From positions 1-52,054 of the forward strand of contig CAIXLI010000175.1 in the NCBI GenBank assembly GCA_903920205.1: a stretch of DNA of 52,054 nucleotides, read 5' to 3'. Shown piece by piece: positions 8,480 to 17,907 of the stretch (its first letter is position 1; each line of letters begins with the position of its first letter). Below the pieces are notes generated by a model, which ran no database searches, had not been told where the DNA came from, and saw only the letters and a list, made by a program, of their open reading frames with translations. The translations under genes and the position numbers were made by a program. The DNA comes from an uncultured Pseudomonadota bacterium (lineage in GTDB: Bacteria > Pseudomonadota > Alphaproteobacteria > UBA9219).

Positions 8480-8578
8480 CACACGCAAATACGGCGTACG
8501 ACTATCATAGTAGAAATTCATATTGCCTTCCTTCTTTTGAAGGATGTCGAAGATCGTCACCAACACATGGAGCAGATC

Positions 8579-9142
8579 ATGAGAAACTTACGGGCTTTCC
8601 TTTTGACGCTTGCCGTTGGAGCGCTTGCCTCTTTAGTTTGGGGTGCGTTTGGTAGCGCCTGCGCTGCGTCTCCTGAAGATTTGAACAAAGACGCCGATCA
8701 GGCTTTGCGTATGCTTGTGACGACAAATCCTGCCGCTGCGGCGCTTGCAAGGGATGCAAAGGCCGCGCTAATTTTTCCGAACATCGTCAAAGCCGGACTT
8801 ATCTTCGGCGGAGCCTATGGCGAGGGCGTTTTGAAGCAAGGGCCGAGAATAGACGGGTACTATAACTCCGTCACGGCCTCTTGGGGGTTACAGGCGGGTG
8901 CACAGTCATACGGTTATGTCGTCTTTTTGATGAACGACAAGGCGCTGCATTACATTCATAAAACGCATGGCTGGGAAATCGGCACGGGGCCAACGGTTGT
9001 GGTTGTGAATGAAGGCGTCGCCAAAAATCTTTCTTCGACAACCATGAAAAAGGACGCCTACGCCTTTATCTTCGATCAGCAAGGGCTGATGGCAAGCCTT
9101 AGCATTGAGGGAACGAAGATTTCGCACATCAAGAATCCGTAA
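8579..9142 (+). CDS. SYLF/YSC84-domain lipid-binding protein
   Basis: AKAALIFPNIVKAGLIFGGAYGEGVL...SYGYVVFLMNDKALHYIHKTHGWEIGTGPTVVVVNEG; signal peptide. Confidence 0.85.
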   Translation: MRNLRAFLLTLAVGALASLVWGAFGSACAASPEDLNKDADQALRMLVTTNPAAAALARDAKAALIFPNIVKAGLIFGGAYGEGVLKQGPRIDGYYNSVTASWGLQAGAQSYGYVVFLMNDKALHYIHKTHGWEIGTGPTVVVVNEGVAKNLSSTTMKKDAYAFIFDQQGLMASLSIEGTKISHIKNP

Positions 9143-9178
9143 ATCCCGACGCGGCAACATTTTTGAGAGGAACCAGTC

Positions 9179-9337
9179 ATGTCTTTAGGAACAATTCTTT
9201 TGGTCGTCCTTATCGTCCTATTGATAGGCGGCTTGCCCACATGGCCCCATAGCAGAAACTGGGGCTATTACCCTTCGGCGGGACTGGGGACGGTTCTGGT
9301 TATTGTCCTTATCCTCATGCTTTTGGGGAGACTGTAG
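9179..9337 (+). CDS. DUF3309-type small membrane protein (52 aa; missing from the ORF track)
   Basis: MSLGTILLVVLIVLLIGGLPTWPHSRNWGYYPSAGLGTVLVIVLILMLLGRL; RBS GAGAGGAACC. Confidence 0.85.
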   Translation: MSLGTILLVVLIVLLIGGLPTWPHSRNWGYYPSAGLGTVLVIVLILMLLGRL

Positions 9338-9377
9338 GTTTTTTTGAATTTCTTCCCGCTTAGAGGGGTGTTTTCCT

Positions 9378-9569
9378 ATGCCGCTTATTAATATCGTCAT
9401 CGCTTTGATCGTCATCGGCGTGTTGCTGTGGCTTGTGAACACATATATTCCGATGGATGGGAAGATTAAAAGCATCCTTAACGCCATCGTCGTCATTGTC
9501 GTGGTGGTGTGGCTGCTGCAGGCATTCGGGCTTCTGGGCGCCGTCAACGGCATTCATATCGCGCACTGA
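9378..9569 (+). CDS. Thivi_2564-type small membrane protein
   Basis: MPLINIVIALIVIGVLLWLVNTYIPMDGKIKSILNAIVVIVVVVWLLQAFGLL. Confidence 0.8.
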   Translation: MPLINIVIALIVIGVLLWLVNTYIPMDGKIKSILNAIVVIVVVVWLLQAFGLLGAVNGIHIAH

Positions 9570-9635
9570 TACGAAGGACGGGATTGTTCGCGCTTAATGT
9601 AATCCCTTGCGGAATCTTGGGAAGTGGGGCGCAGA

Positions 9636-10253
9636 ATGAAACAAGCTTTGGGCGTAGGCCTGATCTTTCTCATTGCCGCGCTAGCTTATGTCTCTTTGTC
9701 ATACAATCATCATATGAAAGAGCAATTGTTGGCATGCAATCCTCAGGCGCAGACGAGAATATTTTCGAATGTTATTCAGGGCGACTCCCCGCAACAACAC
9801 ACCCTATCGAAGCCGCCCGTTCTTGCGCAGTGTATCGTGTGGGCGTCAAGCTCTTACGATGTGCCGACAGAGGTTATGCTCGGTATTATGTATGTTGAAG
9901 GGGGCCGCGTCGGACAAGAGGTAGGCCCCAATACCAACGGCACCTACGATCTTGGCCTTATGCAGGTCAACAGTCTTTGGGTGCCGCAACTTGTCCGGCT
10001 TTGGCATGTGGATTACGCAACCGCTTATAAAAGCGTGCGTGACGGCGGTTGCGAGAATGTCTATGTCGGCGCGTGGATTTTGAAACAAAGCATCGCCGCC
10101 GCAGGAAGTCTTTATCAAGGCATCGCCTATTATCACTCGGCAACGCGCGGGCTTGGCGAGGATTATGCCGAAAAAGTTGTCGTCACCATGCAGCAAAAAG
10201 GCCTTTCTTTTCCGACCGAGAATCCTGCGGGCGCTCTATCAAGGTATCCTTGA
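9636..10253 (+). CDS. Lytic transglycosylase (SLT)-like protein
   Basis: QCIVWASSSYDVPTEVMLGIMYVEGGRVGQEVGPNTNGTYDLGLMQVNSLW...GAWILKQSI...GIAYYHSATRGLGEDYAEKV. Confidence 0.8.
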   Translation: MKQALGVGLIFLIAALAYVSLSYNHHMKEQLLACNPQAQTRIFSNVIQGDSPQQHTLSKPPVLAQCIVWASSSYDVPTEVMLGIMYVEGGRVGQEVGPNTNGTYDLGLMQVNSLWVPQLVRLWHVDYATAYKSVRDGGCENVYVGAWILKQSIAAAGSLYQGIAYYHSATRGLGEDYAEKVVVTMQQKGLSFPTENPAGALSRYP

Positions 10254-10283
10254 CTCGCATAGATAGGCGCGCGCAGCTATCCC

Positions 10284-11957
10284 TTATTGGCTCACCCGCA
10301 AATTCGACAGGGAATCGCCGATCGTGTCAAAGATGCTCTGCAAATCTGATGTTGAGGGCGAGATGAAGGCGTAATTCGCCGATGTCGCACAGTTTCGCAG
10401 CAGCGTTGTATTAATCCCGCTCGCCCCCAACCCGATCGTATAGATATAGATGCCTTGCGCCTTCATCGCTGTGCAAAGCGCCAGGGTCTTGTTGTCGAGT
10501 CTGGTCACCGCCGAGCTTGAGCTCGTCGAGCCGGTTCTGCCGCTGCCCAAAAACCAATAGGAGCCATGCGATCCATTATCGATCGTGTTGTCGCCATCGG
10601 TCAAAAGCACGACCGCCTTGGCCATACCTTGCGTGTTGTAAGCCAAAGGAAGTCCGTTGGTGCTCATAGTGCCGCCCCACAGCCCTTGCCAACGCGGCGA
10701 CAGCAGATGCCATCCCCACTCCAAGCCCTGATTGACCTCCGTGTTGCCCTGCGCCGTCATCGCGGTGATGGCGGTTAGTAGAGTTGTCGAGGTGTTGGTC
10801 ATTGTCGTTATTTGCTGCGGGCAATTCAAATTCGGCCCCTGATCGACCGTGTTAAGCGGCGAGGCATAGGCATATCCCGCCGAGGAACAGGTTGTGGTCG
10901 AATTTGTCGTGCAACTCTGCACCACCGTGCATGTAGGCGCTATAAGAGTACAGGTATGGCTTCCACTTGTCGAACATGTGGGAGAAACATGGACGCAGGT
11001 GCCATTTTTGCACCGATTGTAAGTGGTTACACACTGATTATATGCAGGAAACTTCCATTCGTTATTATTAGAGTTATTGATCCCATCGGTATTCAAGTTA
11101 TCGCTGGTCCAATAATATTTTCCGAATAACGTACTGGCGGTGCCCGAGGATGGCGGATCGTCTGTAATGTCTTCGCCGCTCAGCCGCGCATCGACGCATC
11201 CACCCCAATCGCTGCCATTATTTCCCCAGTCCAGCGTAGCCGTCGTATCCGTCGTTCCGTCATAAACATAGTCGGGGTCGATCCATGACGTGTGCGATGT
11301 GCCGATATTGACGGTTTGCGAAAACGGCACGATGCCAACCCATAACTTTCCGTTGGTCGACGTGGTCGCACCCCCAAACAAGGTGTTAACAAGCGTGGTC
11401 GACGCGTTTTTTAGCGCTTGAATTTTGCTGATGGTGCCACCGGCGGATTGGGTCATTGATCCCGTGTTATCCAGCACAAAAACAAGCTCAAGCCCTGTTA
11501 CCGCGCGCGAAATTTGTGAATTGGCGGTTACGGTCATGCTGCTGACGCCGACCACCCCCATGAACGTCGTTGGCACAGTCGCCGTCGCCGACAGCGTGAA
11601 AACCGTGTTCGTGCTATTCGCCGTTACCGAAGGAGAATTCGTCGACAACGAGGCGCCCATATAACAGGTGGCGTTAGCCCCGGTGCCGCAGCCGAAGTCG
11701 GCCTTAAGATATTTCACAGCCTCGGCGTTAAGGCTTGTCGTGCTGACCGTCGAACCCGCCGCTAGCCCCGCCGCGTCAAGCGAGAATTGTAGTTTCGACT
11801 GCACCATTTGCATCCGTCCGACATCGATGGCAAGGCCGGCGAACCCGGTCATGACAATCATCGACAACCCCATCAACGGCAAGGTCATGCCGGATTCCGA
11901 ACGCGCGAATAACCTGATCTTGGCAAGCAAACCCGCTTTCAGGGACATGAACGACAT
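10284..11957 (-). CDS. TadG-like pilus-associated protein with von Willebrand factor A domain
   Basis: SESGMTLPLMGLSMIVMTGFAGLAIDVGRMQMVQSKLQFSLDAAGLAAG (TadG N-term); VWA MIDAS-like ELVFVLDNTGSMTQS; AVVLLTDGDNT. Confidence 0.85.
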   Translation of the reverse strand: MSFMSLKAGLLAKIRLFARSESGMTLPLMGLSMIVMTGFAGLAIDVGRMQMVQSKLQFSLDAAGLAAGSTVSTTSLNAEAVKYLKADFGCGTGANATCYMGASLSTNSPSVTANSTNTVFTLSATATVPTTFMGVVGVSSMTVTANSQISRAVTGLELVFVLDNTGSMTQSAGGTISKIQALKNASTTLVNTLFGGATTSTNGKLWVGIVPFSQTVNIGTSHTSWIDPDYVYDGTTDTTATLDWGNNGSDWGGCVDARLSGEDITDDPPSSGTASTLFGKYYWTSDNLNTDGINNSNNNEWKFPAYNQCVTTYNRCKNGTCVHVSPTCSTSGSHTCTLIAPTCTVVQSCTTNSTTTCSSAGYAYASPLNTVDQGPNLNCPQQITTMTNTSTTLLTAITAMTAQGNTEVNQGLEWGWHLLSPRWQGLWGGTMSTNGLPLAYNTQGMAKAVVLLTDGDNTIDNGSHGSYWFLGSGRTGSTSSSSAVTRLDNKTLALCTAMKAQGIYIYTIGLGASGINTTLLRNCATSANYAFISPSTSDLQSIFDTIGDSLSNLRVSQ

Positions 11958-11967
11958 AGGGTTCTCC

Positions 11968-12603
11968 TTAAGTTGGCTTCTTGGTCAGCGGGCTGAGGCG
12001 CGGCTTATAGACGGCGACACGATAAAGCGTTTGGGCAAGAAATTGATCGACAAACAAAGGCGTGAACCGGTAGGAAACTTCGGCAATAATTACGTTGTCG
12101 CCGTTATTCAGCGTCAAACCGTTAGGCAGCGTCGCCGTCCCCCCGCTGGAACAATCGGTGCTGCTCCCAGGCGAGCCGATTAGACTACCAACGCCGGATG
12201 TCGAAACAAGCCCTCCGCTGTATTGCCAACACACGATCGGGTTTTGCCCCGTTGGCTTGTAGACGGATGAAACGATGATGGTCAACCGCGAGGAGGTGTC
12301 CGATCCCGTCGTTGTGATCGTTGTGGGAAGGGGCTGCATAAGCTGCGCACCCGCCAAGACGATATCGGCGAGATTGGCCAGTGAGATCGTCTGATACTGC
12401 GTAACAATGTCGGTGATAGTATAAGCGATGCGATCCGTCTTTTCGCTGGCCAAGAAAAAATATGAGCCGTCCCCCACGCCAAGCAAAAGCGCCATCCAGA
12501 TCGGCAAAGTCAGCGCGAATTCCAACGCCGCAATGCCGCGACGCGCCCGATGCCGCCAAGACGCGAACCTTTTTTCAACCATAGGGCTCATTGCGCACCA
12601 CAA
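11968..12603 (-). CDS. TadE/TadG-family pilus assembly protein
   Basis: RRGIAALEFALTLPIWMALLLGVGDGSYFFLASEKTDRIAYTITDIV. Confidence 0.8.
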   Translation of the reverse strand: MWCAMSPMVEKRFASWRHRARRGIAALEFALTLPIWMALLLGVGDGSYFFLASEKTDRIAYTITDIVTQYQTISLANLADIVLAGAQLMQPLPTTITTTGSDTSSRLTIIVSSVYKPTGQNPIVCWQYSGGLVSTSGVGSLIGSPGSSTDCSSGGTATLPNGLTLNNGDNVIIAEVSYRFTPLFVDQFLAQTLYRVAVYKPRLSPLTKKPT

Positions 12604-13078
12604 TCGTTGATGTCAGCGTGACCACGCCATCGGTTCCCAGAATAGCGGACATAATCGGCGTAAAAAGTTTCCACGGATAGGAAAGGGTGTAAACGACGAT
12701 CTGCTGCTCTGTGCCGTATCCCGCCGTGCCTCCGCCTGCCGAGGCGCTTGAAAAACTGCCGTAACTCGCTTGCGTCATCGTGACTTGGGCCGGATCGATG
12801 AGCGCGCCATAGCTGGATAATTCATTGGTCACAACTTGGCTGACGGTCTGAGCCTGCGTTTGCCCTGTCGCGACGTAGCCAGTTTTAGCAAGGCGCGAGG
12901 CGTTATACGCCGCGTTTTCCATCAATTCCTGTGCGCCGATCATCATGGACACTTCCACGATCCCGAGCAACAACAAGAAAAAGGCAGGCGCAAGCAGCGC
13001 GAATTCGAGCGCAACGGTGCCACGACGCGTTGCATTGCAAGCGGGCGACTTCAAAACACAGGACAGCAATCTGGACAT
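12575..13078 (-). CDS. TadE-family pilus assembly protein
   Basis: RRGTVALEFALLAPAFFLLLLGIVEVSMMIGAQELMENAAYNASRLAKTGY. Confidence 0.85.
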   Translation of the reverse strand: MSRLLSCVLKSPACNATRRGTVALEFALLAPAFFLLLLGIVEVSMMIGAQELMENAAYNASRLAKTGYVATGQTQAQTVSQVVTNELSSYGALIDPAQVTMTQASYGSFSSASAGGGTAGYGTEQQIVVYTLSYPWKLFTPIMSAILGTDGVVTLTSTIVVRNEPYG

Positions 13079-13288
13079 ACAAAACGCCCCTTAAAACCCA
13101 AGAATTTTCCGCAGAAACGCAGACGTATTCCCGAGGTTAAGTATCCCACCTTCGCCTTTACAGGTTGTTAAGTTTAGCGGTGATTTATGAAAATTTGAGA
13201 AAGTTCGAAAACAGAAACAGTTTCCGCGCTATCTGATAATTCTTTGTTTTATAATACACTATCTATGCCCGAGCAGGGCTTCGACATT

Positions 13289-14221
13289 TTATCCGGCTTC
13301 CTTCATGCGAAAATCATAGGCGCTTTCTTCTTCTTGTTCTGGCCCTTCGCCCTGCGTGATCGCCGCGCTGGTGGATTGTACGGCCTTGCGTCGCCCCGCC
13401 ACGATCACTTCGGCCATCAGCGAAATCAGCGCGCTGGACATGCCGAACAATTGCGTCGCTTCGTCGATCGACACGGCGGCGTCGGACGACACCAAAGGAT
13501 TGCGATAATGTTCTTTGATCTGCGCCAACATCTGAATCACGCGCTTGTCGGGACGTACGGCGCGGTCTTCTTCTTCCGTCATCGCGGCAAGCTTCTTGAT
13601 ATAGACCGAATAATTACGTTCCGCCTTCGCGGGCGCGGAGCCCGCAAAAAATTCGTAGTAGCCGCGCAGCGTCATTTCAACAGCGCGCAAGGTGTGGACG
13701 ACAGCCGCCGTGCCAAGGCCGAAGGCAAGAGCACGACCGGCCGAACAGAATTCGTTCTGAGCCGCGACGGGAATCGAGGGGCGCAGGTTTTCCGAAAAGA
13801 TTTCCTGGGCGTTTTCCGCAAGGTCATAGGTCGAATAAATGCCGCGCTTGCCCGCGACATAAGTCGGGGCGCGATTCAATTCCGCCGCCAGCGCATGTTC
13901 GAATTTTTCCACGAGGCCGCGCAGCATGGCAAGTTCATGCGTATCGATGCGATCTTCGCCGTCTTGGGTTTTCAATTGTTTGGTGGAGGGGTCGATGAAG
14001 TAGCGATTGAAGATAGCGCCGATTTTATTAAGAAGTTTTACCGCGTCGGATTTCGATGTGGAAAGCGTAATCGCGTCGCCTTTGATGAAACTGTCGAGCA
14101 TCGTCTGGGCTTCGCTGAGCGGCGAGAACATATCCGAGATGCGCGCGCCATTCTCTGTCCCGAACAAACCGTGGAGCTTGGCGCCCAGTTCGTAAAAACG
14201 ATAAGAGTTAAGTTGTTTCAT
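13289..14221 (-). CDS. Hypothetical protein, weakly HEPN-like C-terminal part
   Basis: Long intact ORF; C-terminal HTLRAVEMTLRGYYEFF...KEHYRNPLVSSDAAVSIDEATQLFGMSSALISLMAE reminiscent of HEPN RNxxxH regions. Confidence 0.6.
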   Translation of the reverse strand: MKQLNSYRFYELGAKLHGLFGTENGARISDMFSPLSEAQTMLDSFIKGDAITLSTSKSDAVKLLNKIGAIFNRYFIDPSTKQLKTQDGEDRIDTHELAMLRGLVEKFEHALAAELNRAPTYVAGKRGIYSTYDLAENAQEIFSENLRPSIPVAAQNEFCSAGRALAFGLGTAAVVHTLRAVEMTLRGYYEFFAGSAPAKAERNYSVYIKKLAAMTEEEDRAVRPDKRVIQMLAQIKEHYRNPLVSSDAAVSIDEATQLFGMSSALISLMAEVIVAGRRKAVQSTSAAITQGEGPEQEEESAYDFRMKEAG

Positions 14222-14484
14222 GGTTCAATCTTTTCCGTTTTTGCCCACGCCAAATTCGGCGGCAGAATTTTGTATAGTTCCCAATATCGGGTAATTTGTT
14301 GCTTATACAAGCAGTAAATTAGTTTCACGCTCATTTCGTTACGAAACCGCACCGGATTCGTCAATCGGTTATTATGGTTAACGCATAATGAGTTAGACGA
14401 CATTTCATTGCGCGAGAAAAACTCTTTGGAGAATCAGGGGCATCGCCCGATAATTCCAAAATCTTTTGACTTGGAAAGCGCCTC

Positions 14485-15879
14485 ATGCCCGATATTTTTG
14501 TTATCGACGACCAGCATCCCGAAGACCTCGCTATGCTGCAAGCCCTCTATTCGCGGAGCCCCGCCAGCGTTGTGACGCATTTAGACAAGCTGAAACAGTC
14601 CGGTAGCGGCAAGTTCATGGATCAGTATTATGTCGGGTATGGGCATGCCTCGATCGGTGATTGCGGCGCGACGACTGTCTTTATCGAGCAGGTCTCGATG
14701 CTGGTCGCCAAGGCGGTGCAGGATAATCCTCTATATAACGGACAGGAAGCATCCACCCGTTATCTCGATTACTCGAAGCAAGAGGTGATCGATCCTTATG
14801 ATAATCCCGCCAGCGCCGCGATTCAGGCGCAATGGATGGAAATTTACAATCGCGTTTTGCCGCTTTTGACCGAGGGGTTGAAGAAAGCCTATCCGTTTGA
14901 TCCCTCCGAATACAAGAATGAGAGGATTTGGTCGAACGCGCTTTACGCCCGCGCTTTTGATATATCCCGCGCTTTGCTGCCGGTCGGCACGACGACGCTT
15001 TTGAGCTGGACGACATCGCTTCGTGCGGCACGGGATAATCTGCGCCGATTGAAATATCATCCCTTGCCGGAAGTGCGCGAAGCGGCGCGGAATATTTTCG
15101 CCGCATTGCTAAAAAAATATCCGCACAGCTTCAACGGCGACGAGTTGGACGAGACGGAGAGCCCCCGCGACGCCTATGCCGCGAAGTTCGCTTTGCGCAA
15201 TCATGTTGTCAGCGCCGACGACATCCAAAGCCAGTTTGCCCTGACGCCGAAAGAACGCGCACGCATTGCATCTGGCGATATCGTTGCGCGGAACCAGATC
15301 GTCGATCTTGCAGCTTTGCGCCGGAACGAAGCAGAGATTTTGGCGGCCCGTCCGCAATTTGCCGCATTGCCTTGGCGGTTGGAAGCCTATGGACGGTATA
15401 ATTTCCTGTTCCTGCTCGACTTTGGGTCGTTCCGCGATTTGCAGCGCCATCGGAACGGCGTGTGCCAGATTCCGTTGATTGACGGGCAGTTTGGGTTGAA
15501 CCCTTGGTACACGCAGCAATGCGCCGAGCATCTGTCCAAAGCCGATGCGGCGCAATTGGAGCAAGACATTGCCGTGCAATTCGCCGCAATTGCCGCCCTG
15601 CCCCAACGCGGAGTCGCGGTTACGCCAACGCTGAACCAATATCTGTTCCCGATGGGAACGCAGATATTGGTGCACACATCGTATTCCGTGCCGGAAACCG
15701 TTTATATCGCCGAATTGCGTTCGGCGAAGACGGTGCATCCTTCTTTGCGGCCCATCGCACAGAAGATGTTGGAAGTTTTGGAGCGCGACATTCCGGGCAT
15801 CGCCCTTTACGGCGACAGGGATCAGGAGAGTTGGAGCGCCAAGCGCGGCGAACAAACGATTGCGAGCAAGACGGCGTAA
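14485..15879 (+). CDS. ThyX-like (FAD-dependent thymidylate synthase family) protein, long two-part form
   Basis: YVGYGHASIGDCGATTVFIEQVSMLVAKAVQDNPLYNGQEASTRYLDYS in N-half; FGSFRDLQRHRNGVCQIPLI in C-half. Confidence 0.75.
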   Translation: MPDIFVIDDQHPEDLAMLQALYSRSPASVVTHLDKLKQSGSGKFMDQYYVGYGHASIGDCGATTVFIEQVSMLVAKAVQDNPLYNGQEASTRYLDYSKQEVIDPYDNPASAAIQAQWMEIYNRVLPLLTEGLKKAYPFDPSEYKNERIWSNALYARAFDISRALLPVGTTTLLSWTTSLRAARDNLRRLKYHPLPEVREAARNIFAALLKKYPHSFNGDELDETESPRDAYAAKFALRNHVVSADDIQSQFALTPKERARIASGDIVARNQIVDLAALRRNEAEILAARPQFAALPWRLEAYGRYNFLFLLDFGSFRDLQRHRNGVCQIPLIDGQFGLNPWYTQQCAEHLSKADAAQLEQDIAVQFAAIAALPQRGVAVTPTLNQYLFPMGTQILVHTSYSVPETVYIAELRSAKTVHPSLRPIAQKMLEVLERDIPGIALYGDRDQESWSAKRGEQTIASKTA

Positions 15880-15906
15880 CCCCCTTCCCCACCAACGGAG
15901 GATATC

Positions 15907-16152
15907 ATGACCCATACTCAAGCCATCCTGATCGGCGCGGCGATGATCGCCGCCAGCATCATCGCCACAGGCAGCATTCGTCCGGCAGAGGCGGAGCGTT
16001 ACGGCGGCCCTTATCAGCTTATGCATCACAGCAACACCGCCGCGAATGCAGGCGTATTCAGACTCGACACTTCCAGCGGAGAGGTGAACATCTGCTATAT
16101 CTCCGGCGGTCAGGTTCTGACCTGCAGCAAAGTCGGAGAACGGGTGCAGTAA
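15907..16152 (+). CDS. Small secreted hypothetical protein (81 aa)
   Basis: RBS GGAGGATATC; signal peptide; NAGVFRLDTSSGEVNICYISGGQVLTCSKV. Confidence 0.6.
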   Translation: MTHTQAILIGAAMIAASIIATGSIRPAEAERYGGPYQLMHHSNTAANAGVFRLDTSSGEVNICYISGGQVLTCSKVGERVQ

Positions 16153-16348
16153 AGAAGCGGGTGAAGGGGCGGTCGTTGTAAGAATCAAAATTGCGGCATC
16201 GCTCTCCGCCAACCCCATGTTTCGACTCATAAAATAAATCCGCCTCCCTTGCTGCAAATAAACGCGTCAAGGCCCTTGCGAATCAAACCGCTCTGACTCA
16301 CACTTGCGCGTCGTGATTCTTTAGTTTTCCTCCGTTGCGGGTTTTTTC

Positions 16349-16792
16349 GTGCCAGCTCAGTTACAGTCTCTTGAACTTTGGCGTCATGCCTTTGTCGCCA
16401 GCGTTCGCGGCGATGCGCCGGATCTTTCAGCCCGTCAGATGGCGTTGATGCTTTCCGTTTATTTGGGCGAAGCCCCCCATACGGTGCGCGGGTTGGCCTT
16501 GGCATTGAAGATATCCAAGCCCGCCGTGAGCCGTGCGCTCGACCGTTTGGGCGAGCTTGGCTATATCCGCCGCCAGCGCGACGATCTCGACCGCCGCAAT
16601 GTGCTTGTGCAAAAAACCGCCAGCGGCGCAGGCTTCCTGACCGAATTTTCGCGTTTGATCGACGAGGCCAAGGAACATATCGCGTCTGTCCCCGCTCGGA
16701 TGATCGACTTTGCGATTGAGGCGGAAGCGCCGCTTTCTTCGGATATCGCCGCGCCTTCTTCGGAAATTTGGGCGCATAGCACCGCTGAATAG
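16349..16792 (+). CDS. MarR-like winged-helix regulator
   Basis: LSARQMALMLSVYLGEAPHTVRGLALALKISKPAVSRALDRLGELGYIRRQRDDLDRRNVLVQKT; GTG start. Confidence 0.8.
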   Translation: MPAQLQSLELWRHAFVASVRGDAPDLSARQMALMLSVYLGEAPHTVRGLALALKISKPAVSRALDRLGELGYIRRQRDDLDRRNVLVQKTASGAGFLTEFSRLIDEAKEHIASVPARMIDFAIEAEAPLSSDIAAPSSEIWAHSTAE

Positions 16793-16901
16793 ATCGCTTG
16801 CACAACCCCGTTGCGGTAAAGATAATAAGAACAACGGCGGCGCGTAGGGTCGTGGCGGGGCCACGATCCCCTACCCCGCACGGCGTGACGCAAGAGGCTT
16901 T

Positions 16902-17765
16902 ATGAATCCAGACCCCCGCATCCATGCCTATCGCCCTGACCTTGCGGATATGACGCTGCGCGATTCCGTGACGGCTTTGCGCTATGTCGAGCCGGTCATG
17001 CGTCAGTGCCTGCGCGGCGTTCTGCCTCTGCTGGCCGCGCCGAAGCCCGATGCGCGGCAGATCAGCCAAGTGCGCTATGGCGAATTTATGGATGTGTTCG
17101 AAACCCGCGATGACGGGTTTTTGTGGGTGCAAAATCGCGCCGACCGTTATGTCGGCTATCTGCCCGATGTGGGGGAACTGGGAGATTCCATCGCCATGAG
17201 GTCCAACAAAATCACGGCGTTACGGACGTTTGTTTATCCTGAACCTGACATAAAATCGCCGCCGGTCGACGAGTTGACGCTTGGTTCCTTCGTTAGCCTC
17301 GCGGGCAAACAGGAGCGGCTTTTGGAGCTGACCAATGGCGGGTTCGTGTATGAAGCGCATGTGATGGCGACGGAATTTGCCAACACATCTGATTATGTTT
17401 TTACCGCCGGACGTTTGCTGCATACCCCCTATCTGTGGGGCGGGCGGACGCCTAAAGGCATCGATTGTTCGGGGCTGATTCAACTGGCCTTGGAAATGGC
17501 GGATATCGACTGCCCCCGCGACAGCGACCAACAGCGCGAGGCATTTGGCAAGCCCTTGCACACGCATTGGCGGGACAGGGCTTGGCGTCGGGGCGATATC
17601 GTCTTTTTCCTTCCCGACCCGCATGTGGGCTTTATGACCGATACCGACCACATCATCCACGCCAACGCCACGACGATGGATGTGACCGTGGAGCCCCTTT
17701 CCAACGTTGTGGAACGCGGCAACGAGGTTGTCGCCGTGGGCAGCGCGGGTTCCTTATGGGGATAG
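16902..17765 (+). CDS. NlpC/P60-family (C40) peptidase with SH3-like region
   Basis: TPYLWGGRTPKGIDCSGLIQLALEMADIDCPRDSDQQ...WRRGDIVFFLPDPHVGFMTDTDHIIHAN; Cys/His of NlpC/P60. Confidence 0.9.
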   Translation: MNPDPRIHAYRPDLADMTLRDSVTALRYVEPVMRQCLRGVLPLLAAPKPDARQISQVRYGEFMDVFETRDDGFLWVQNRADRYVGYLPDVGELGDSIAMRSNKITALRTFVYPEPDIKSPPVDELTLGSFVSLAGKQERLLELTNGGFVYEAHVMATEFANTSDYVFTAGRLLHTPYLWGGRTPKGIDCSGLIQLALEMADIDCPRDSDQQREAFGKPLHTHWRDRAWRRGDIVFFLPDPHVGFMTDTDHIIHANATTMDVTVEPLSNVVERGNEVVAVGSAGSLWG

Positions 17766-17817
17766 CCCCGTTTTGTTTGACCTTACGGCGCGGATGAATT
17801 ATGGGAGAAGGCGCAAT

Positions 17818-17907
17818 GGATGGGTGTCCGAGTGGTTTAAGGAACCGGTCTTGAAAACCGGCGTGGGGGAAACTCCACCGTGGGTTCGAATCCCACCCTA
17901 TCCGCCA
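17818..17907 (+). tRNA. tRNA-Ser(UGA)
   Basis: Acceptor GGATGGG/CCTATCC, anticodon loop CTTGAAA (TGA), long variable arm, T-arm GTGGGTTCGAATCCCAC, encoded CCA. Confidence 0.95.

Noticed and set aside
13244-14317. 357-aa plus-strand ORF
   Set aside because: Antisense to the better-supported 13289..14221(-) gene; Arg/His/Phe-rich translation without recognisable domains, typical of a shadow ORF.
15109-16257. 382-aa minus-strand ORF
   Set aside because: Antisense to the ThyX-like gene; low-complexity Arg/Gln/Gly-rich shadow translation.
16227-17132. 301-aa minus-strand ORF
   Set aside because: Antisense to the MarR-like and NlpC/P60 genes; Arg-rich shadow ORF.
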